NCBI GenBank assembly: GCA_020849625.1
Contig: JADLFV010000114.1
Span: 1 to 45,583, forward strand
DNA: 45,583 bases
Direction: 5' to 3'
Origin: Phycisphaeraceae bacterium
Lineage (GTDB): Bacteria > Planctomycetota > Phycisphaerae > Phycisphaerales > Phycisphaeraceae
This document shows, in pieces, positions 41,528 to 45,583 of the stretch. The notes beneath the pieces were generated by a model. It was given only the letters and a program-made list of their open reading frames with translations. It did not search any database and was not told the DNA's origin. The position numbers and the translations under genes were made by a program. The stretch's first letter is position 1. Every line of letters starts with the position of its first letter.

Positions 41528-44482
41528 TCAGTCGTACAGGGGGCTGATCAGCGAGCCCTCGACGACGCGCAGGCGGTCGCCGATCTCATTGCGAATGGTC
41601 TTTTCTCCGGTCCACTGCGAGAAGTCGGGATTCTCGATGAGCACGCTCTTGACGCCGGACTCCTGCAGGAGGACGCCGATGGTGCCGGACCAGCCGGGGC
41701 CGCTGGAGACCCCGGGGCCGATCCAATTGCAGTTGGAGATCGTGGCGCTTTCCAGCGGATTGCTGGCAGGGCTCTTGAGGTGGATCGACCAGCCGTAGGT
41801 GAGGTTGATCGAGTCCGTGCCGCCGGTGTCCCGGAAGACGCAGTTGCGAACGATCAGCCCACTTCCGGGGGAACGAGTGTCGTTGGCCAGGTCGATGAGG
41901 TTCCCCCGGAAGGTGCAATCGATGAATTGCAGGCCGATGAATCCTCGCATCTTGACACCCTGGGCGGCCGCCTCGATGAACTTGCAGCGGATGAACTTGA
42001 CGTTTTCGTTGATGGCCCAGGTGGGATGGTCCGCATCGCGCCGCGAGTCCAGGTACACGTTGTGGTTCTGGTTGAAGCGGGTGGTGCCGATCCAGCCGTT
42101 GTGTTCCCAGACACAGTCCTCGAAGGTGAAGTTCTTGACGCCCTTGAGGAACGTTCCTTGGCTGTGACCCCAGTCGCTGCGCGTCGCTCCCTTAAAGGTG
42201 CAGTTCTTGAACGTCCAGTTGGAACTGGCGCTTGAACCGTCATCCTTGGCCTGGACCTGCAGCAGCACACTGGCGTCTCGGAAGTCGCAGTTGATGAAGG
42301 TGACGTCGTTGATCGTCTTCCAGACCACGCTGACGCCGCCCTTGATGATCAGGTTGCTGTAAGTTTTGCCGGCCTGCACCTGAAGGTTGGACACCGTGGT
42401 GCGCGTGCCGTCATCGTCGATGGTCGGCGAGGTGGGCTCCTCCGGCGTCGGTTCCTCGACCGGGTGAATCACCTGCAGCACCTGCGAGGCGCTAGCCAGG
42501 ATTTCGTGATTGCTGACCAACTGCGCGGTGACTACGTTCTGGCCGTCCGGCAGCAGGTCGAGCTTGTCCGAACTGACCTGTTCGCTGTCGGGATCGATGG
42601 TGTGCGTGAAGCTGGTGACCACCGAGCCGTTGCTGGCTGCGCTGATGATCAGGGCGGAGTCGGAGGGCACGGTGCCTTCGGTGAACAGCAGCAGTCTGTC
42701 ATCGCTGCCGCAGGTGTAGGTGGTGGGATTGTCCGGGTCGAAGCTGAGCGCGACCTGGATGACGGGTTCGGTGGGCTCGGTCGTACCACCATTGTCAGGC
42801 ACGGTCGGTTCGGTGGGTTCGGTCGTACCGCCATTGTCAGGCACGGTCGGTTCGGTGGGCTCGGTCGTACCACCATTGTCAGGCACGGTCGGTTCGGTGG
42901 GTTCGGTCGTACCGCCATTGTCGGGCACGGTCGGATCAGTCGGCTCGGTCGTACCGCCGTTGTCGGGCGTGGTCGGCTCGGTGGGCTCAGTTGTGCCGCC
43001 GTTGTCGGGCACGGTCGGTTCCGTCGGTTCGGTCGTGCCACCACTGTCAGGCGTGGTGGGCTCAGGTTCGGTGCCGGACTGATCACCGGAGCCGGCAGCG
43101 GGCACGATGTCGAGCCACATGTCAGAACGCGAGGTGACCGCGTTATTGTGGCGCAGCATCAGTTGCACGTTGCAGCGTCCCACGGGCAGGCCGTCCATTT
43201 TGGAACCAGCGACAACCAGAGGCGAGCCGGTCACCTTGTGGGCGAAGCTGTTGACCATGCGCGCTTCGCTGTCGGACCAGGCCAGTACGAGCACGTCGTC
43301 GCCTTCACCCAACTCGCCATCGAGCGTGAAGGGGATGTTCTGCTGCGAGCCGACGGTGTACTGCGTCGCGGCGCCGGCCGCGAAAGCCACTTTCGAGGCC
43401 AGGACCACCGGCTCGGTGACCTCGATCCAATGCTCAACTTTCTGGATCGTCTGGTCCGCCTGGCGCAACAGCAGTTGCACGTTGTTGCGTCCGACAGGCA
43501 ACTTGTCCAGCATCGCGGAGCTGATGGTGAAAGGGGCGGCCGTGATGGTCTGCGAAAACTCGCTGACCATGGCCTGGCGTGCGTCGGACCAGGCCATCAC
43601 GAGCACGTCCTGATTCTGGCCCAGTTCGCCGTTGAGCGAGAAATCCAGCGAATGCTGCTGCCCGATCTGGTGGGTGGTCGGGGCGTTGGTGCTGAGCTTG
43701 ATGGCGCTGGCGATGACGACGGAAGGTTTGACTTCGATCCAGTGGCGGACCTGGCTGACGATCTTGTTGTTGGTTCGCAGCAGCAACTGCACTTGATTGT
43801 GTCCCAGCGGCAAGGCGTCCAGGTGCAAGCCGTCCACCTGGTAAGGCGTGGAACTGATGGTGTAGGCGAACGATTTGACCATGGTCTTCTGCTTGTCGGA
43901 CCAGGCCAGCACGAGCACGTCCTGACCCTTGGCCAGGGGATTGTTCAGCGCGAATTGGAGGGTGGTGTCACCGCCCACGGTGTGTTGCGCGGGCAAAACG
44001 TTGGTCAGACTAATCTTGGTCGCGAAGTTGAGCGCGGCGATCGGGACAATGATCGGTGAGGCGCTCGCGTTCTGATCGACGCTGAAGCGGATGCTCTCGC
44101 TGTCAACAATTCTGTCACCGCGGTACACGCGCACGCGGAGGGCATAATCGCCTTGAGGCTGTGAGGCGCTGTTCCAGGCCCCGATGCCGCCATCGTTGCT
44201 GACGGCCAACGACCACGGCCACGACTTGCGCACGATCAACTGGCGCGAACCATTCGGATAGAGAATGGTAAAGGAGACGCGAGACGGCTCACCGTTGACC
44301 ACGGCATAGATGCGCACGCTGCCGCTGATCACCTGTCCATCGCTGACGCCTTCGAGGCGTTCAAGGCCAACAGACGCAGCCGCCAATGCGGGTGAGGCGA
44401 AGCTCATCAGAGCCAGCAACGCCCAGATCAAAGCGCACGAGCGCAAGATCATCGAGGAGTGGATGTGGCTGGTGGTTTTCAT
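41528..44482 (-). CDS. secreted multi-module protein with Ig-like repeats, Pro/Thr/Glu linker and beta-helix
   Basis: This 984-residue protein begins with a signal peptide (cleavage near residue 34, ALA). An Ig-like N-terminal module (about 35-135) is followed by three ~100-residue repeats (about 153-252, 260-357, 363-461) sharing a VLVLAWSD core and an LPVGxNxVQLLLR...WIEV end. A linker with seven GGTTEPTEPTVPDN units (about 479-574) precedes a fourth, diverged repeat (about 575-672) and a C-terminal right-handed beta-helix (about 695-975) with FINCDF, FKNCTF, FEDCVW, FIRCKF, FIDCTF, VRNCVF and ISNCNW coils. Such helices bind or cleave polysaccharides, so an EPS lyase, hydrolase or epimerase is possible; no catalytic set is recognisable. 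ATG at 44482 has GGAAGGA 5 nt upstream. I do not recognise the repeat family. Confidence 0.87.
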   Translation of the reverse strand: MKTTSHIHSSMILRSCALIWALLALMSFASPALAAASVGLERLEGVSDGQVISGSVRIYAVVNGEPSRVSFTILYPNGSRQLIVRKSWPWSLAVSNDGGIGAWNSASQPQGDYALRVRVYRGDRIVDSESIRFSVDQNASASPIIVPIAALNFATKISLTNVLPAQHTVGGDTTLQFALNNPLAKGQDVLVLAWSDKQKTMVKSFAYTISSTPYQVDGLHLDALPLGHNQVQLLLRTNNKIVSQVRHWIEVKPSVVIASAIKLSTNAPTTHQIGQQHSLDFSLNGELGQNQDVLVMAWSDARQAMVSEFSQTITAAPFTISSAMLDKLPVGRNNVQLLLRQADQTIQKVEHWIEVTEPVVLASKVAFAAGAATQYTVGSQQNIPFTLDGELGEGDDVLVLAWSDSEARMVNSFAHKVTGSPLVVAGSKMDGLPVGRCNVQLMLRHNNAVTSRSDMWLDIVPAAGSGDQSGTEPEPTTPDSGGTTEPTEPTVPDNGGTTEPTEPTTPDNGGTTEPTDPTVPDNGGTTEPTEPTVPDNGGTTEPTEPTVPDNGGTTEPTEPTVPDNGGTTEPTEPVIQVALSFDPDNPTTYTCGSDDRLLLFTEGTVPSDSALIISAASNGSVVTSFTHTIDPDSEQVSSDKLDLLPDGQNVVTAQLVSNHEILASASQVLQVIHPVEEPTPEEPTSPTIDDDGTRTTVSNLQVQAGKTYSNLIIKGGVSVVWKTINDVTFINCDFRDASVLLQVQAKDDGSSASSNWTFKNCTFKGATRSDWGHSQGTFLKGVKNFTFEDCVWEHNGWIGTTRFNQNHNVYLDSRRDADHPTWAINENVKFIRCKFIEAAAQGVKMRGFIGLQFIDCTFRGNLIDLANDTRSPGSGLIVRNCVFRDTGGTDSINLTYGWSIHLKSPASNPLESATISNCNWIGPGVSSGPGWSGTIGVLLQESGVKSVLIENPDFSQWTGEKTIRNEIGDRLRVVEGSLISPLYD
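42765..43058 (-). repeat. seven tandem 42-bp repeats encoding a Pro/Thr/Glu linker
   Basis: Seven 42-bp units run in phase, each coding 14 residues (GGTTEPTEPTVPDN or close). Differences are mostly silent or T/V and E/D exchanges. The repeat lies inside the secreted protein and joins its third and fourth Ig-like modules. In-frame 42-bp units allow length changes by slippage or recombination without breaking the gene. Confidence 0.9.
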
Positions 44483-44567
44483 GGGTATCCTTCCAAACTC
44501 CAAGTAGTAGACCCGCCACAAATGAAAAATATGGTGGATGAACGGGCAAAAAGGTTTGCCGCATTAC

Positions 44568-44627
44568 CCAGGTTTCTCCGGTGACGTGTCTTGCCCAGCC
44601 GTTACAGGTGGCTCCAGGTTTATCTGG
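44568..44627 (-). promoter_or_regulatory. paired leader hairpins upstream of the secreted protein gene
   Basis: In the RNA sense (minus strand) two similar hairpins occur 46 nt apart. CCAG-AUAAAC-CUGG is at 44627-44614 and CCGG-AGAAAC-CUGG at 44581-44568. Stems differ by A-U versus G-U and the loops by one base. They lie in a leader of about 260 nt between the promoter at 44748-44776 and the start codon at 44482. I could not match them to a known riboswitch. The rest of the leader has no open frame. Confidence 0.4.
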
Positions 44628-44747
44628 ACCTTTTACCCATCTCCCGGCCGACCCCTGCTTGAGACATATAGATGAGGGGTGCCATAGGAGTCGAGCTGCA
44701 TCCTGTCCGCCGTCCTTGGATGAATCCCCGCGCGGTCAGAACGTGCC

Positions 44748-44776
44748 ATTATTCGCAGTCTGCTGCGTATAGTCAA
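44748..44776 (-). promoter_or_regulatory. sigma70-type promoter
   Basis: On the minus strand TTGACT (44776-44771) and AATAAT (44753-44748) are separated by exactly 17 nt. Both hexamers match consensus at five of six positions. Transcription would begin near 44741 and read into the secreted protein gene and probably the whole array. This is the best promoter match in the window. Confidence 0.65.
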
Positions 44777-44807
44777 GAGTTTTGTTAGTAAATTTTTTGG
44801 TATTGTC

Positions 44808-44861
44808 GGAACCTTGTTCAGTCAAGGCTCCGCCCCCGTCAACTGCGCGCCGATTCGGCGC
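44808..44861 (-). promoter_or_regulatory. two strong hairpins after the NusG-like gene
   Basis: GGAGCCUUG and CAAGGUUCC (RNA sense, 44831-44808, 6-nt loop, one G-U) form a 9-bp stem. GCGCCG and CGGCGC with loop AAU (44861-44847) form another. Neither is followed by a T-run, so they are not intrinsic terminators. Lying between the NusG-like gene and the next promoter, they may be pause or recruitment structures. That use is an inference. Confidence 0.4.
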
Positions 44862-44883
44862 AGCCGCTTAGTCAATCTGGTGT

Positions 44884-44897
44884 AACACCCTGATCGC
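44884..44897 (-). repeat. 14-nt word shared with 4773-4786
   Basis: The minus-strand word GCGATCAGGGTGTT starts 7 nt after the stop codon of the NusG-like gene. The other copy starts 8 nt after the stop of the exosortase-like gene. Here it is followed by ACACC, so GGUG-UUA-CACC can fold. Confidence 0.45.
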
Positions 44898-44904
44898 CAG
44901 GAGC

Positions 44905-45462
44905 TTAAACACACATTGCCCGTTCGACAGGCTCCAGTAGAGTCCCGTCGATTTCAAGCGAGGTCGCCTGGCCCAGTGCCTCAATCTGAAGCACCAGCCG
45001 GCTGTGACGCCGCTTGCGTTCAATGATGCCCTGGACGCCTTTTAAGGGCCCGGACCGAACCTCCACCCACATGCCTTCACGCAGATAGGGATGGGGATCG
45101 AGTTCCTGCCCGCTGTCCAGCACCATCCGGAGGTTGTGCAATTCATCCACCAGACGGTCCTGATCATGCACCGCAATGATCTGCGCCAGTCGGCCGGAGC
45201 GTTCGACCGCCCAGGCCTGCTCCACCGAGCCGCGCAGAAAGACGTAACCGGCAAACAACGGCAAGACCACCTGCACCTTGCGCCGGCCGTAGTAACGCAC
45301 CGTATTCACTAAAGGCAGGTAATGAAATATGTTAAGTGCTTCCAGATCGCGCGCCACCGCCTTTTCCTGACGCGGCCGCGTATGCAGCACCCACCAGTCG
45401 CCTCCCGGCGCATCCATAGCCGACAGACCCAGCCCAGCCAGGCTGCCACAGCCATCTCCCAT
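44905..45462 (-). CDS. NusG-family specialised transcription elongation factor (RfaH/LoaP/UpxY-like)
   Basis: This 185-residue protein likely binds RNA polymerase and suppresses pausing or termination so that the very long EPS operon is read through. The NGN domain begins with WWVLHTRPRQEKAVARDLEAL and continues with YLPLV and LPLFAGYVFLRGS. A KOW motif follows in REGMWVEVRSGPLKGVQGIIE. It is a single gene at the head of the locus rather than next to secE/rplK, which marks it as a paralogue of housekeeping NusG. The ATG at 45462 has GAGG 7 nt upstream. ATGs at 45486 and 45417 are possible; the last would start just before the NGN domain. Confidence 0.88.
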   Translation of the reverse strand: MGDGCGSLAGLGLSAMDAPGGDWWVLHTRPRQEKAVARDLEALNIFHYLPLVNTVRYYGRRKVQVVLPLFAGYVFLRGSVEQAWAVERSGRLAQIIAVHDQDRLVDELHNLRMVLDSGQELDPHPYLREGMWVEVRSGPLKGVQGIIERKRRHSRLVLQIEALGQATSLEIDGTLLEPVERAMCV

Positions 45463-45562
45463 GAACCTGCCTCGTTCCAAGTGCATGACTCGTCAGGCTC
45501 ATCATCGACCCGGAGTCACCGGCCCATGATGTCGATCGCTTCAACTGAACGCGAAAAGTTCT

Positions 45563-45568
45563 ATTATA
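45563..45568 (-). promoter_or_regulatory. candidate -10 element before the NusG-like gene
   Basis: A perfect TATAAT on the minus strand lies about 100 nt upstream of the ATG at 45462. The -35 hexamer would fall at about 45586-45591, beyond the window end, so the promoter cannot be confirmed from this sequence. Confidence 0.35.
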
Positions 45569-45583
45569 CTGCGCAAACCGGGC

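Noticed and set aside
44543-44562. GGCAAA/TTTGCC hairpin as a terminator
   Set aside because: The T-rich part is in the stem and loop, no T-run follows on the minus strand, and the start codon is only about 60 nt downstream.
44520-44700. c-di-GMP-I (GEMM) or cobalamin riboswitch in the leader
   Set aside because: GGCAAACC and GGGUAA words occur but not in the required order or with the conserved tetraloop/receptor and pairing pattern.
44741-44760. TGGCACG in the leader as a sigma54 -24 element, as in some PEP-CTERM regulons
   Set aside because: No TTGC-like -12 element at the required spacing; the sigma70-type TTGACT-17-AATAAT explains the site better. The TGGCAC near 44681 also lacks a partner.

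Overview
The window is a high-GC block that is almost wholly devoted to an extracellular polysaccharide (EPS) locus. Thirty-five of the 36 genes I can support lie on the minus strand. They are packed with 4-11 nt overlaps or very short gaps, and they read from a NusG-like gene at the right end to a sugar-phosphate transferase at the left end. Two tandem secreted SGNH hydrolases with PEP-CTERM tails (one also with a dockerin-like segment), an exosortase relative in the same locus, an AsnB-type amidotransferase and the overall style suggest a planctomycete, probably Phycisphaerae-like. That is an inference from gene content; no rRNA or taxonomic marker is present.

Layout from the head of the transcription unit (right to left): a NusG/RfaH/LoaP-like specialised elongation factor (44905-45462); a noncoding stretch with RNA hairpins and a good sigma70-type promoter (44483-44904); a large secreted protein with repeated Ig-like modules, a Pro/Thr/Glu linker and a beta-helix (41528-44482); then a run of glycosyltransferases (six GT4, five GT2), a Wzx-like flippase, a Wzy/ligase-like polymerase, sugar-modifying oxidoreductases and epimerases, and a methyltransferase (23899-41404); and a FAD-dependent glycerol-3-phosphate dehydrogenase homologue (22210-23892). 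One plus-strand methyltransferase (21463-22203) interrupts the array. The second minus-strand half carries two UPF0104/LPG-synthase-like membrane proteins, a GT4, a DegT aminotransferase, a hexapeptide acyltransferase, an epimerase, AsnB, the SGNH pair, a GT39-like membrane enzyme, a GT2, a WecG/TagA enzyme, a degenerate nucleotidyltransferase-like protein, an exosortase-like protein, a Wzc-type co-polymerase/tyrosine kinase, and a polyprenyl-phosphate sugar-1-phosphate transferase. A clear intrinsic terminator (497-523) closes the unit.

Together these give a nearly complete Wzx/Wzy pathway: initiating transferase, about 14 glycosyltransferases, flippase, polymerase and co-polymerase/kinase. 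No Wza-type outer-membrane exporter is seen in the window. The most unusual points are: (1) the Wzc-like kinase carries, between Walker A' and Walker B, an insert matching the 24+5+24-residue tandem motif of the MshEN cyclic-di-GMP-binding fold; (2) the exosortase homologue keeps the Cys but appears to lack the usual Arg and His; (3) its neighbour looks like a catalytically dead nucleotidyltransferase; (4) the word CCCCCGGAAG is strongly over-represented, including an identical 16-mer at three sites in two reading frames; (5) the head of the operon combines a NusG paralogue with paired leader hairpins. The left 480 bases hold inverted repeats and no gene, and look like the edge of the locus.
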